A DNA stretch of 64,000 bases from positions 53,823-117,822 of the forward strand of contig JBBDWL010000084.1 in the NCBI GenBank assembly GCA_040902895.1, written 5' to 3'. The position numbers and the translations under genes are program-made. Shown in pieces: positions 42,287 through 50,512 of the stretch; position 1 is the stretch's first letter; every line of letters starts with the position of its first letter. A model generated the notes under the pieces. The model saw nothing but the letters and a program-made list of their open reading frames with translations, was not told the DNA's origin and did no database searches. The DNA is from JALYRV01 sp040902895 (GTDB lineage: Bacteria; Acidobacteriota; Vicinamibacteria; Vicinamibacterales; SCN-69-37).

Positions 42287-42512
42287 GATACTTTTCCCAT
42301 TCCAATTTCAAGATCTCTACATTCCTCGCGACAAGTCGTTCCGCGCGCTTGACGTCACGATCGGAGATGGCACCTGAGATCTCGACAACGTGGCAGGTCG
42401 ACAACTCGATCTTCAGGATGGCGCCGGCTTTCGCGACATGAACATGCGGCGGCGGATGATCGAAGGTGTACAGCCTCACCTCGAACCCGTCCTTGCGGAT
42501 CAGAGTCGGCAC
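42273..42512 (-). CDS. DUF4160 domain protein
   Basis: The 79-residue product starts at GTG. It has the DUF4160 hallmark EVRLYTFDHPPPHVHVAK followed by ILKIELSTCHVVEISG and a C-terminal helix RLVARNVEILKLEWEKYH. The conserved PPHVH histidines suggest metal or nucleotide binding, not shown. It is the upstream partner of the DUF2442 gene (14-bp overlap), so the two are translated together. Confidence 0.85.
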   Translation of the reverse strand: MPTLIRKDGFEVRLYTFDHPPPHVHVAKAGAILKIELSTCHVVEISGAISDRDVKRAERLVARNVEILKLEWEKYHGRR

Positions 42513-42773
42513 CCGCCCATCTCCATAATACCTAAGGCCTTGGGTTTATGGAAGGCGATATGGGGGACAGCCTCCCCGCTATAAGATCTTCGAACTGGCG
42601 CGCACCGGCCATGGCTTCGTTCAGGGTTTCATGTCGCATGGTCGCACGGCACGTGCCTGCGTTTTGTCGAGTGATTTCGTCAAAAAGGCTGTCGAGGAGT
42701 GCGGAACCGGCACATTGGAAAGCAGCCAAAAAGTGCAGTAACGGCTATCGGCCGAGAAATCAGAACCTGAAAC
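42513..42773. other. Non-coding stretch with a small GGGGA-CAGCC-TCCCC hairpin
   Basis: No supported gene. GGGGA (42563-42567) and TCCCC (42573-42577) form a short hairpin of REP type. A weak 65-codon minus-strand frame (42532-42729) has no recognised domain and is not called. Confidence 0.5.
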
Positions 42774-43403
42774 ATGCCCAGCCGCACTTCGAACCTCGAA
42801 CTTCGGACTCCGATACTGCTCTGCGTGCTGCTGGCCGCCGGCTGCGCCGCCGAGCCCCGCACCTACGAAGCAGAGATCGCCGCGTGGCGGGCCGACAAGG
42901 ACGCCGGCTTCAAGTCGGGCGACAAGTCGCCGATCCCCGAGGCGCAGCGCGCCGCGTTTCCCGGCCTGCGCTACTTCGATGTCGACGCGGGCTTCCGCGT
43001 GCCGGCGGCGCTCACTGAGACCGAGACATCGAGTCAGGTCATCGAGATGGATACGACGGCCGGCAACCGCGATCGCATGCGCGTGATCGGCAAACTCGAG
43101 TTCACGCTCAACGGCGAGAAGCGCACGCTCACCGCGTATGTGCCGGAGACCGCGGCCGATACGCGGCGCCTCTTCGTGCCGTTCGGCGACGCCACCAATC
43201 GCGGTGAAACCTACGGCGGCGGGCGCTATCTCGATCTCGAGCGCTCGTCCATCGGCATCTACGATCTCGATTTCAACCGCGCCTACAATCCGTTCTGCGT
43301 CTACGACGTACGCTACGAATGCCCCCTGCCGCCTCGGGAAAACCGGCTGCCGATCGAGATCCGCGCCGGCGAGAAGATGCCGGCCGGCAAGGCCTCCAGC
43401 TGA
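42774..43403 (+). CDS. DUF1684 family lipoprotein
   Basis: The 209-residue product has a lipoprotein signal with lipobox LAAGC (Cys about residue 24). The DUF1684 body has EIAAWRADKDAGFKSGDKSP, FPGLRYFDVDAGFRVPA, FVPFGDATNRGETYGGGRYLD and DLDFNRAYNPFCVYDVRYECPLPP. The family is exported, of unknown function, probably a small beta-barrel fold. The n-region of the signal peptide is encoded by heptamer repeats at 42787-42814. The stop overlaps the next start in TGATG. Confidence 0.88.
   Translation: MPSRTSNLELRTPILLCVLLAAGCAAEPRTYEAEIAAWRADKDAGFKSGDKSPIPEAQRAAFPGLRYFDVDAGFRVPAALTETETSSQVIEMDTTAGNRDRMRVIGKLEFTLNGEKRTLTAYVPETAADTRRLFVPFGDATNRGETYGGGRYLDLERSSIGIYDLDFNRAYNPFCVYDVRYECPLPPRENRLPIEIRAGEKMPAGKASS
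42787..42814. repeat. Four tandem heptamers forming the signal-peptide n-region
   Basis: CTTCGAA, CCTCGAA, CTTCGGA, CTCCGAT are read as part of SNLELRTPI, directly before the hydrophobic core of the DUF1684 lipoprotein signal. Confidence 0.85.
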
Positions 43404-44110
43404 TGTCGCGCCTCCCCGCCGCCATCGTCTTCGACTTCGACGGCGTCATTGCCGACACCGAGCGCCTGCATCTCGACGCGATGCGGGCTGCTCTCCGAGG
43501 CTTCAGTTCACCAGATCACCAGATCACGAGATCACCAGATACATCGCTCGAGCTGTCGACGGAGGAATATTACGCACGGTATCTCGGGTTTGACGACGAA
43601 GGTGTTTTCCGTTTGCTGATGGCGGACCGCGGCATCGATCCTGGCGACGATCGCATTCGCGAGCTCGTCGCCGAGAAGAGCCGCGGCTACGACACGCTGG
43701 TCGAGAACGCCGAGTCGATTCTCTATCCAGGCGCCGAGGCCTGCATTCGCCGCTTTTATGGCACGGTGCCGCTTGCGATTGCCTCCGGCGCGTACGCGCA
43801 CGAGATCCGCGACATCCTGCGGCCCGCTGGCCTGCTTTCATGCTTCCAGACCCTCGTCGGCTGCGGGGACACGCCGGGCGGCAAGCCCGCGGCGGATCCG
43901 TACATCGAGGCGGCGCACAGGCTCGATGTGGATCCCCATCGCTGCATTGCGATTGAGGATTCGCGCTGGGGCATCCAGTCAGCCGTGGCCGCCGGCATGA
44001 CCTGCATCGCGGTGACGACCAACTACCAGGCGCACGAGCTGCCGGGCGCGGTGGTTGTGGTTGCGGGCCTTGATGACGTCACGATGGAGCTGGTCGAGCG
44101 TCTGTCATGA
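43403..44110 (+). CDS. HAD-superfamily phosphatase, beta-phosphoglucomutase-like
   Basis: The ATG at 43403, overlapping the previous stop in TGATG, is preferred over an in-frame upstream start. The 235-residue product has VFDFDGVIADTE (nucleophile and acid/base Asp, residues 9-20), IASGAYAHE (motif II Ser), GKPAADPYIEAA (motif III Lys) and IAIEDSRWGIQSA (motif IV Asp). The cap region includes FSSPDHQITRSPDTS, encoded by an octamer array at 43508-43539, where homologs usually have a short loop. The substrate is a phosphorylated sugar or similar small molecule, not resolvable here. Confidence 0.9.
   Translation: MSRLPAAIVFDFDGVIADTERLHLDAMRAALRGFSSPDHQITRSPDTSLELSTEEYYARYLGFDDEGVFRLLMADRGIDPGDDRIRELVAEKSRGYDTLVENAESILYPGAEACIRRFYGTVPLAIASGAYAHEIRDILRPAGLLSCFQTLVGCGDTPGGKPAADPYIEAAHRLDVDPHRCIAIEDSRWGIQSAVAAGMTCIAVTTNYQAHELPGAVVVVAGLDDVTMELVERLS
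43508..43539. repeat. Four tandem octamers inside the HAD gene
   Basis: TCACCAGA, TCACCAGA, TCACGAGA, TCACCAGA lie in tandem and encode part of the cap loop SSPDHQITRSPD. The period is 8 here, against 7 at most other arrays. Confidence 0.88.
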
Positions 44111-45039
44111 AGCGTTTCGAGGAAATCCGTTCGCGTCTGGTCGCGCTGCTGTCTGATCCTGCGATGTCGCTGACCGACGCCGCGCTCGAGATCGCGCGGC
44201 TCGAGTATCCGCGGCTCGACGCCGCGGCTACGCGCGGATCACTGGCGCGGTTTGGCGATCGCGCGGCCGCGAGGCTCGAGAGGCTCGCCGGCGCGCCGCC
44301 GCGCGAGCGCGTGCGCGAGCTCAACGCCGTCCTCTATGACGAGGCGGGCTTCGAGGGCGATCGCCTGCACTACGACGATCTGCGCAACAGCTGTCTCAAC
44401 GCCGTCGTCGCCCGCCGCCGCGGCATTCCGATCACGCTCTCGCTCGTCTACATGGAGGTTGCCGCGCGCGCCGGTCTGGCCACGAAGGGCGTCAGCTTCC
44501 CCGGCCATTTTCTCGTGCGCTGTGCCGGCGAAGGGCACCACGACGATCTCATCGTCGATCCCTTCACGGGCGGCGTCGAGCTGTCCGAAACCGATTGCCG
44601 CCGCATTCTCGCCAATCACATGGGAGACGCTGCGGTCTTCAGTGAGGAGCTGCTCGAGCCCGCGGAGCCGAAGGCGGTGGTCGAGCGGATGCTGACGAAT
44701 CTCAAGCGCCTCTACGTGCGGCAGCAGGCGTTCGCGGATGCGCGGCGCGTCACCGACATCCTGCTCGCGGTCGATCCGACGTCGTCAGAGGAACTGCGCG
44801 ACCGCGGCCTGCTGTCGTTTCATCTCGGCGACATGAACGGCGCGCTGCGCGATCTCGAGCGCTATCTGCAGGAGCAGCGGCTGTTCGCGCGCCAGACCGC
44901 ACGGCCGTTCGACTCGCCCGGCGAAGATGCGCCGGAGCCGGCGGGCACTGATGAAGCTGAGGCTGAGTCGGAGTCGGAAGAGTCGCGCATCTGGGAGCAC
45001 GTCAAAACGCTGAGGCGGCGGGTGGCATCGTTTAATTAG
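44107..45039 (+). CDS. SirB1-like transglutaminase-fold protein with TPR tail
   Basis: The 310-residue product overlaps the HAD gene by ATGA. It matches the SirB1 family: LNAVLYDEAGFEGD, NSCLNAVVARRRGIPITLSLVY with the Cys/active-site region, and VSFPGHFLVRC with the conserved His. TPR-like helices follow (about 215-275), then an acidic tail with EAEAESESEES. It is probably a cytoplasmic scaffold or thiol-protease-like protein; activity is not established for the family. It converges on the next gene with an 8-bp overlap of the two 3' ends. Confidence 0.85.
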   Translation: MKRFEEIRSRLVALLSDPAMSLTDAALEIARLEYPRLDAAATRGSLARFGDRAAARLERLAGAPPRERVRELNAVLYDEAGFEGDRLHYDDLRNSCLNAVVARRRGIPITLSLVYMEVAARAGLATKGVSFPGHFLVRCAGEGHHDDLIVDPFTGGVELSETDCRRILANHMGDAAVFSEELLEPAEPKAVVERMLTNLKRLYVRQQAFADARRVTDILLAVDPTSSEELRDRGLLSFHLGDMNGALRDLERYLQEQRLFARQTARPFDSPGEDAPEPAGTDEAEAESESEESRIWEHVKTLRRRVASFN

Positions 45040-45802
45040 TCTTCATTCCCAGCTTCTGCAAGAACCTCGCGAAGAACGTTGGATTGGCCTTCGCCATCGT
45101 TGCCTGTACGAGCACGTCGATGGCTTCGGCGGCTGAGCGCACGGTGTGGATGCCGAGGCGACGCGCGCCGCTGAGGGTGAAGTCGTCAACGCCTGTGGCG
45201 ATGAGCACTGCGCGAGCGCTCGAGTCCGAGATCGCGTCGATGCAGTTCTTGGGCGTATCGTCCACGAGGAAGTCGATCTTCAGCGCCTGACACGCTTTGC
45301 CGCGAGAGCCCGAGAGTGGAATCACGCTCGGCAGCTCGAATCCGTGTTCGACGAGCCATCGCTGGGTCTGCCGCTGCACGGATTCCCCGGCGGTGGCCGG
45401 ACGCTGTGTGATGAAGAACACTTCCCAGCGGTGCTTCTGCGCGGCGTCCCACAGCCGCTTCACCAGTCCGTCCTCGATCGGCTTCAGCGTCGTCCAGAAG
45501 TCGGGTGTGGATTCGATGGCGTGCCAGATGATGTCGTTGTGCCGGCGCATCGCGCGCGCCTGCGCGAGCCGCTCGCGCGCGACCGACGCCGCATCGCCTT
45601 CGCGTTGTGAAATGCCGGATGTGCCTCCGCTCTCCTGGGCCGCGCGCTGTTCTTCTTCCTGTTCCTCTTCGCGCGCCTCCGGCTGCGGTGGCGTGTGCTC
45701 GGCCTCATAGGGTCCAAACAGGCGGTCTTCGATGTCGTGAAACGACGTGGAGAGATCGGCGAGCGTTCCGTCAAGGTCGAACGCGATGCGAAGTGAGTTC
45801 AT
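45032..45802 (-). CDS. HAD-fold 5'-nucleotidase-like protein
   Basis: The start at 45802 (ATG in an ATGA overlap with the rmlA stop) is chosen because the protein then opens directly with the HAD motif RIAFDLDGTLADLS. The roughly 256-residue product resembles 5'-deoxyribonucleotidase-type HAD enzymes, with FFITQRPATAGESVQRQTQ (motif II) and IDFLVDDTPKNC (motif IV). A charged, Glu/Gln-rich insert (residues about 35-65) interrupts the cap. Coupling to rmlA suggests a role near nucleotide or nucleotide-sugar metabolism, which is inference. Its 3' end overlaps the SirB1 gene by 8 bp on the opposite strand. Confidence 0.82.
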   Translation of the reverse strand: MNSLRIAFDLDGTLADLSTSFHDIEDRLFGPYEAEHTPPQPEAREEEQEEEQRAAQESGGTSGISQREGDAASVARERLAQARAMRRHNDIIWHAIESTPDFWTTLKPIEDGLVKRLWDAAQKHRWEVFFITQRPATAGESVQRQTQRWLVEHGFELPSVIPLSGSRGKACQALKIDFLVDDTPKNCIDAISDSSARAVLIATGVDDFTLSGARRLGIHTVRSAAEAIDVLVQATMAKANPTFFARFLQKLGMKTN

Positions 45803-46689
45803 GCCGACTCGGTGCGGACGGCGGCCAACGCAGCGACTTCGAGCAGATAGTGTCCATAGCTGCTGTGCCTCACCGGCTCGGCCAGGCGCAGCAGCTGTTC
45901 GCGATCGATGTAGCCCATTCTGAGCGAAATTTCTTCGGGACAGGCGATCTTCAGTCCCTGTCGCTTCTCGATCGTCTCGATGAAGCTTGACGCTTCGTAC
46001 AGCGAGTCGTGCGTCCCGGTGTCGAGCCACGCCATCCCGCGGCCGAGCACTTCCATCCGCAACTGGCGCCGTTTCAGATAGGCCATGTTGACGTCGGTGA
46101 TCTCATATTCTCCGCGCGCCGATGGGGTCAGCCCGCGAGCAATCTCGACCACCTGGTTGTCATAGAAGTAAATGCCCGTGACCGCGTAGTGCGACTTCGG
46201 CGTCTTGGGTTTCTCTTCGATGCCAAGCACCTCGCCAGCGTCACTGAGCTCAGCGACACCGTAGCGTCCGGGATCCTTGACGTAATACCCGAAGATCGTC
46301 GCGCCCGACCGCTGCGCAGCAGCCTTCTGCAGCATCGCGGTCAGGCTGTCGCCATAGAAGATGTTGTCGCCAAGGACCAGGCAAACCGAATCGGCGCCAA
46401 GGAAGCGCTCCCCGATGACGAACGCCTGGGCCAGCCCGTTCGGCTCGGCCTGTTCGGCGTACTGGAAACGCATTCCCCACTGACCGCCGTCACCGAGCAG
46501 CTGCTGGAAGTTGGCCCGGTCATGCGGCGTCGAAATCACCAGCACATCTCTGATTCCCGCAAGCATCAGCGTGCTCAGCGGGTAATAGATCATCGGCTTG
46601 TCGTACACCGGCAGCAGTTGCTTGCTGCTCACCTGCGTCAGTGGATACAAGCGGGTGCCAGAGCCGCCGGCGAGGATGATGCCTTTCAT
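45799..46689 (-). CDS. rmlA: Glucose-1-phosphate thymidylyltransferase
   Basis: The 296-residue enzyme matches RmlA/RfbA throughout: GGSGTRLYPLTQVSSKQLLP at the dTTP site, PMIYYPLSTLMLAGIRD, LVLGDNIFYGD with the metal-binding Asp, and GIEEKPKTPKSHYAVTGIYFYD. It makes dTDP-glucose from glucose-1-phosphate and dTTP, the first step to dTDP-rhamnose for surface polysaccharides. No rmlB, C or D lie in the window. It is upstream of, and overlapped by, the HAD gene. Confidence 0.95.
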   Translation of the reverse strand: MKGIILAGGSGTRLYPLTQVSSKQLLPVYDKPMIYYPLSTLMLAGIRDVLVISTPHDRANFQQLLGDGGQWGMRFQYAEQAEPNGLAQAFVIGERFLGADSVCLVLGDNIFYGDSLTAMLQKAAAQRSGATIFGYYVKDPGRYGVAELSDAGEVLGIEEKPKTPKSHYAVTGIYFYDNQVVEIARGLTPSARGEYEITDVNMAYLKRRQLRMEVLGRGMAWLDTGTHDSLYEASSFIETIEKRQGLKIACPEEISLRMGYIDREQLLRLAEPVRHSSYGHYLLEVAALAAVRTESA

Positions 46690-46744
46690 GCGAGATTGTG
46701 AGCAGTCGAAGGGAATGATAACCGGTAATGCCCGGCAGTCCGCC

Positions 46745-48052
46745 CTATTTCCGAATCGCGTACAGATGCCGCTCGCCGCGGATGTAGATGACGCCGTTCG
46801 AGAGCGCGGGGCTCGCGAAGATCGGCTCGCCGAGTTTGTTGGTCGCGATCACTTTGTGCTCGGGGCCGGCCTGGATCACGAAGACGTCGCCATCCTCCGA
46901 CGCCTGCAGAATCTTGTCGCCGAAACCGACCAGCGATGCGGTGAAGGTCGCCGGCACAGGAACGCGGCCGCCTTCGTAGCGCATCTCGCCCGTCTTCGCA
47001 TCGAGGTTCGTCAACAGACCGCGGTCGGTCGTGAGATAGAGCGAGTCGCCGACGAGAATCGGCGAGGGGACGTACGCCGTGCCGCGGGCGTGGGCCCAGA
47101 GGATTTTTGGTTCGTTGCCGGAGCTAACGTTCCGGCCTACAGCTAACACGGCCTTCGTCGGATACCCGGCCGTCATATAGACGATGCCGTTGCCATACAC
47201 CGGCGACGGAATGGCGTTGCTCTCGACACCCTTCGTACGCCACAGCTCTTTGCCCGTCGCGGGATTGTAGGCAATCGTGAACTCCGCGCCGCCGGCAACG
47301 AGCTCGGTGCGGCCGCCGGCATCCACCAGCACCGGCGTCGCCCAGCTGCTCTGTACCTTGCGCGTCTGACGCCACACCTGCTTGCCCGTCGCCTCGTCGA
47401 ACGCGGCAATGAAACTCTTCTCGCCATTGTCTTCATCGCACTGGACGATGACGACGGTGCCAAAGAGGACGGGCGAGGTCGCATAGCCGAGACCGAGGGT
47501 GCGAATCTCGCCGAGGTCCTGCTTCCATTTCAACGCGCCGTCGAAGTCATACGCATACAAACCCTCGGTGCCGAAAAAGACGAACACCGTCTTGCCATCG
47601 GTCACCGGCGTCGACGAGGCAAAGCTGCTCTTCCTGTGACGGCCATCCGCCATCGGACCGTCATACGCCGTCCGCTCCCACAGAATCCTTCCGCTCTTCG
47701 CATCCAGACCGATCACCTTCATCGTCTGCCTGCGATCGTGCGACACCATGTCGGGATGAATGAAGACCTGCGAGCCAAGCATGTGCTTGGGCTTCTTCTC
47801 GCGGCCCGGCACGACGTCACCTTCGATCGACGTCGTGAGGAATATCCGGTCGCCCCAGACGATCGGCGACGAATGGCCGCGGCCCGGGATCGGCGTCTTC
47901 CAGCGGATGTTGGAGGCGTCCCACGAAACCGGAAAGGTCGTCTCGCTCGAGACGCCGGTGCCGCGAGGACCGCGCCAGCCCGGCCAATGTTGGGCATGAA
48001 GCACGGCGGCCGCAAAGACAGTAAAGATCAGTGAGAAGATCGTCTTTTTCAT
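46745..48052 (-). CDS. Secreted PQQ-type beta-propeller protein (copy 1)
   Basis: The 435-residue product has a signal peptide (ending AVLHAQ) followed by HWPGWRGPRGTGVSSET, the entry signature of PQQ-binding-like propellers, and about seven blades with WKTPIPG, VIGLDAKSGRILWERTAY and YNPATGKELWRTKGVES units. A loop in one blade (VGRNVSSGNEPK) is encoded by a GCCGGA palindrome. Such proteins may be quinoprotein dehydrogenase-like or structural (BamB-like). The methanol-dehydrogenase catalytic Asp and Cys-Cys are not seen, so an enzyme role is doubtful. It is divergent from copy 2. Confidence 0.86.
   Translation of the reverse strand: MKKTIFSLIFTVFAAAVLHAQHWPGWRGPRGTGVSSETTFPVSWDASNIRWKTPIPGRGHSSPIVWGDRIFLTTSIEGDVVPGREKKPKHMLGSQVFIHPDMVSHDRRQTMKVIGLDAKSGRILWERTAYDGPMADGRHRKSSFASSTPVTDGKTVFVFFGTEGLYAYDFDGALKWKQDLGEIRTLGLGYATSPVLFGTVVIVQCDEDNGEKSFIAAFDEATGKQVWRQTRKVQSSWATPVLVDAGGRTELVAGGAEFTIAYNPATGKELWRTKGVESNAIPSPVYGNGIVYMTAGYPTKAVLAVGRNVSSGNEPKILWAHARGTAYVPSPILVGDSLYLTTDRGLLTNLDAKTGEMRYEGGRVPVPATFTASLVGFGDKILQASEDGDVFVIQAGPEHKVIATNKLGEPIFASPALSNGVIYIRGERHLYAIRK
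47117..47136. repeat. GCCGGA-N8-TCCGGC palindrome inside a propeller gene
   Basis: GCCGGA at 47117-47122 pairs with TCCGGC at 47131-47136. It is read in frame as part of a blade loop. It resembles small intergenic palindromes but sits in a coding region. Confidence 0.65.
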
Positions 48053-48183
48053 CGTCGGCTACAATCTATAGCTTGGCGTCTAAGTGATTACAGGTCATAG
48101 AGTAAGGCCGTATGCACGGGCGCTACAAGTAACGGTGCCGAAGCGTTGCGAGGCAGGGACGAAGGGGATGGCTGGAGGTTCAG

Positions 48184-50442
48184 GTGAATAGAGGATCGGA
48201 CAGAACGGACAGGCTAAAGCCTGTCCCTACGCCTGTCCCTACGATCTTGGTGCTGCTGCTGGCGAGCGTCGGACTCGGCGCGGCGCAGTGGCCGGAGTAT
48301 CGCGGGCCCTCGCGCGACGGACGCTCGGCCGAAACGAACCTGCCGAGCTCGTGGTCGCCGGCTGGCGAGAACCTCGCGTGGCGCATCCCCATCGGCGGAC
48401 GCGCGACGCCGGTGGCCTTCGGCAACCGCCTCTATCTATTAACAACCGTCGGCGATTTCACCAATACGCAGGAACGGCTGGTCGCCATCGACGCCGACTC
48501 GGGCAAAGTGCTCTGGGAGCGCCGCTTCAGCCTCTACCTCAGCGACGTGCCGCAGAACCGCGCGGCCTGGGCCTCGCCCGCCGTCGATCCCCAAACCGGC
48601 AACATCTATGTGTTCACCGTCGCCGCAGAGCTGATCGCCCTCTCGCCCGACGGCAAGATTGTGTGGTCGCGCTCGCTGCCCGAAGAGTACGGCGCGGTGA
48701 CGACGCACGGGGGACGGACGACGTCGCCGATCATCGACGGCGACAAGGTAATCCTCAACGCGCTGATCATGGCGTGGGGCAGCGACCTCGGGCGTCCGGG
48801 TAACCGCTACTTCGCATTCGACAAGCGGACGGGCGACACCATCTGGGTCAGCTCACCGCAGGCGGGCCACTACGACACGAATTATTCGACGCCGATCATC
48901 GCGGATGTCAACGGAGTTAAACAGGCGATCGTCGGCGGCACCGACGGGCGGTTCTACGGACTGAAAGCCAACACCGGCGAGAAGGTATGGCAGGTGGAAG
49001 TGAGCAAGCGCGCGATCCTCAACAGCGCGCTGTATCGCGACGGCATCGCCTACATCACGCATGGCGAAGAGAACATCGGCACGACGGATATGGGCATGGT
49101 CGCCGCAGTGGACGCGACGAAGACGGGCATCCTCTCGAAAGATTCGTTCAAGTGGATCACGCATGGCTTTCTGCCGACGTTCTCCTCGCCGGTGCTTGAC
49201 GGCGACCGGCTCTATTCCGTCGACAACGGCGCGATCGTCGCGGCCTTCGACGTGAACACAGGGAAGCAGCTGTGGCAGAAAAGCCTCGGCATTATCCAGA
49301 AGGGATCGCCGGTGCTGGCCGACGGAAAGCTGTATGTCGGCACCGAGAGCGGCAAGGTCTATATCCTGCGGCCGTCGGCAACAGGGGTGGAAGTACTTGA
49401 CGAGGACATCCTCGGGGCCGCCGGAAGTCCCGAGGTGATTTTTGCTTCTCCGATCGTTGCCGACGGGCGCGTCTACATCACGTCTATGGATGCCATGTAT
49501 GCGATAGGGCCTACGGAGCGGCGAGGTTCCACTGGTTCCACACGTTCCACTGGTTCCCCCAGTTCGGTTCCAAGTTCAGGTTCCACTGAGCCTGTCACGC
49601 ATGTTCAGGTGTTCCCGCACGAGGCGATGCTGAATCCGGGCGAGACGAAGGCGTATTCGCTGAAGCTGTTCGATGCGAAAGGGAATTTCGTTCGCGAAGA
49701 GAAGGGATCGGCCGCGACGTGGGCGCTCGAAGGCGGACTCGGCGGATCGATTGCGGCCGATGGCACTTACACCGCTGCGCCTGGAACATCGGCCGGATTC
49801 GTCAAGGCGACGATTGGCGGCGTCAGCGGGACCGCGCGCGTGCGCGTGATTCCGCCACTGCCATGGTCGCTGGACTTCGAATCCGCGCCCGCGGACGAGA
49901 ACGCGCCCGCCCCGCCGACGTGGATCAGCGGTGGCAAGGTGTTTCAGCGCACGGTGGAGGGACTCGGCGCCGTGCTCGTGCGGGCGCGCGATGAAACCGT
50001 GGGACGCCGCGCGAAAGTGATCCTGGGACGCCCCGACTGGTCCGATCTCACGGTCGAGGCCGATGTGCGCGGACGCGTCGAGCGCCGGCAGCGCGGCGAC
50101 GCCGGCATCATCAATCAGCGCTACGTGCTCACGCTCTTCGGCAACACGCAGAAGCTCGAGCTGCAGCCCTGGCAGGCGGCCGACGAGATGACGGTGAAGA
50201 TTCAGCCGTTCGCGTGGGAGCCCGACACGTGGTATCGCATGAAGCTGCGCGTCGACAACCTGCCCAATGGCGACGTGCACGTGCGCGGCAAAGTGTGGCC
50301 CTCGGCTGGTCCCGAGCCCGAGGCATGGACGATCGAGAAGATCGACAAGATCGGCCATCGCCACGGCGCACCAGGGCTCTACGCAGACGGCATCTCTGAG
50401 ATGTATTTCGACAACATGAAAGTCTTCAGGAACCAGAACTAG
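48184..50442 (+). CDS. Secreted PQQ-type beta-propeller protein with C-terminal Ig-like and lectin-like domains (copy 2)
   Basis: The GTG at 48184 gives a 752-residue protein with an unusually long basic n-region (RTDRLKPVPTPVPT, encoded by a repeat) before the signal-peptide core ILVLLLASVGLGAAQ. TTG at 48247 or GTG at 48250 are alternative starts after the repeat. QWPEYRGPSRDGRSAETN opens a propeller of about 410 residues. A Ser/Thr/Gly linker built of nonamer repeats (about residues 448-470) leads to an Ig-like region (about 480-560) and a LamG/DUF1080-like beta-sandwich (about 565-752). Sugar or protein binding is likely but not shown. Confidence 0.85.
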   Translation: MNRGSDRTDRLKPVPTPVPTILVLLLASVGLGAAQWPEYRGPSRDGRSAETNLPSSWSPAGENLAWRIPIGGRATPVAFGNRLYLLTTVGDFTNTQERLVAIDADSGKVLWERRFSLYLSDVPQNRAAWASPAVDPQTGNIYVFTVAAELIALSPDGKIVWSRSLPEEYGAVTTHGGRTTSPIIDGDKVILNALIMAWGSDLGRPGNRYFAFDKRTGDTIWVSSPQAGHYDTNYSTPIIADVNGVKQAIVGGTDGRFYGLKANTGEKVWQVEVSKRAILNSALYRDGIAYITHGEENIGTTDMGMVAAVDATKTGILSKDSFKWITHGFLPTFSSPVLDGDRLYSVDNGAIVAAFDVNTGKQLWQKSLGIIQKGSPVLADGKLYVGTESGKVYILRPSATGVEVLDEDILGAAGSPEVIFASPIVADGRVYITSMDAMYAIGPTERRGSTGSTRSTGSPSSVPSSGSTEPVTHVQVFPHEAMLNPGETKAYSLKLFDAKGNFVREEKGSAATWALEGGLGGSIAADGTYTAAPGTSAGFVKATIGGVSGTARVRVIPPLPWSLDFESAPADENAPAPPTWISGGKVFQRTVEGLGAVLVRARDETVGRRAKVILGRPDWSDLTVEADVRGRVERRQRGDAGIINQRYVLTLFGNTQKLELQPWQAADEMTVKIQPFAWEPDTWYRMKLRVDNLPNGDVHVRGKVWPSAGPEPEAWTIEKIDKIGHRHGAPGLYADGISEMYFDNMKVFRNQN
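48207..48242. repeat. GGACAGGC hairpin plus direct repeat at the start of a propeller gene
   Basis: GGACAGGC (48207-48214) and GCCTGTCC (48219-48226) form a perfect 8-bp stem with loop TAAA. GCCTGTCCCTAC is then directly repeated at 48219-48230 and 48231-48242. All of it is translated as the signal-peptide n-region. Confidence 0.9.
49525..49585. repeat. Nonamer array in the domain linker of a propeller protein
   Basis: GGTTCCACT, GGTTCCACA, CGTTCCACT, GGTTCCCCC are tandem, followed by degenerate copies to 49585. Because 9 is a multiple of 3, each unit encodes a Gly/Ser/Thr-rich step of the linker. Confidence 0.85.
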
Positions 50443-50452
50443 AACGCAGGAT

Positions 50453-50466
50453 TGTAAATTGTAAAT
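50453..50466. repeat. Heptamer fragment TGTAAAT x2
   Basis: Two copies of TGTAAAT, the same unit as the arms of the hairpin element at 9502-9630, lie 10 bp after the stop of the propeller gene. No second arm is present. Confidence 0.75.
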
Positions 50467-50512
50467 GGTGATGCGCCCTTTGCGGCCGTGCCGTTTGTAG
50501 AGCAAAGCATTC

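Noticed and set aside
42532..42729. 65-codon minus-strand frame between DUF4160 and DUF1684
   Set aside because: No recognised domain, no ribosome site and overlap with a hairpin; not called as a gene.
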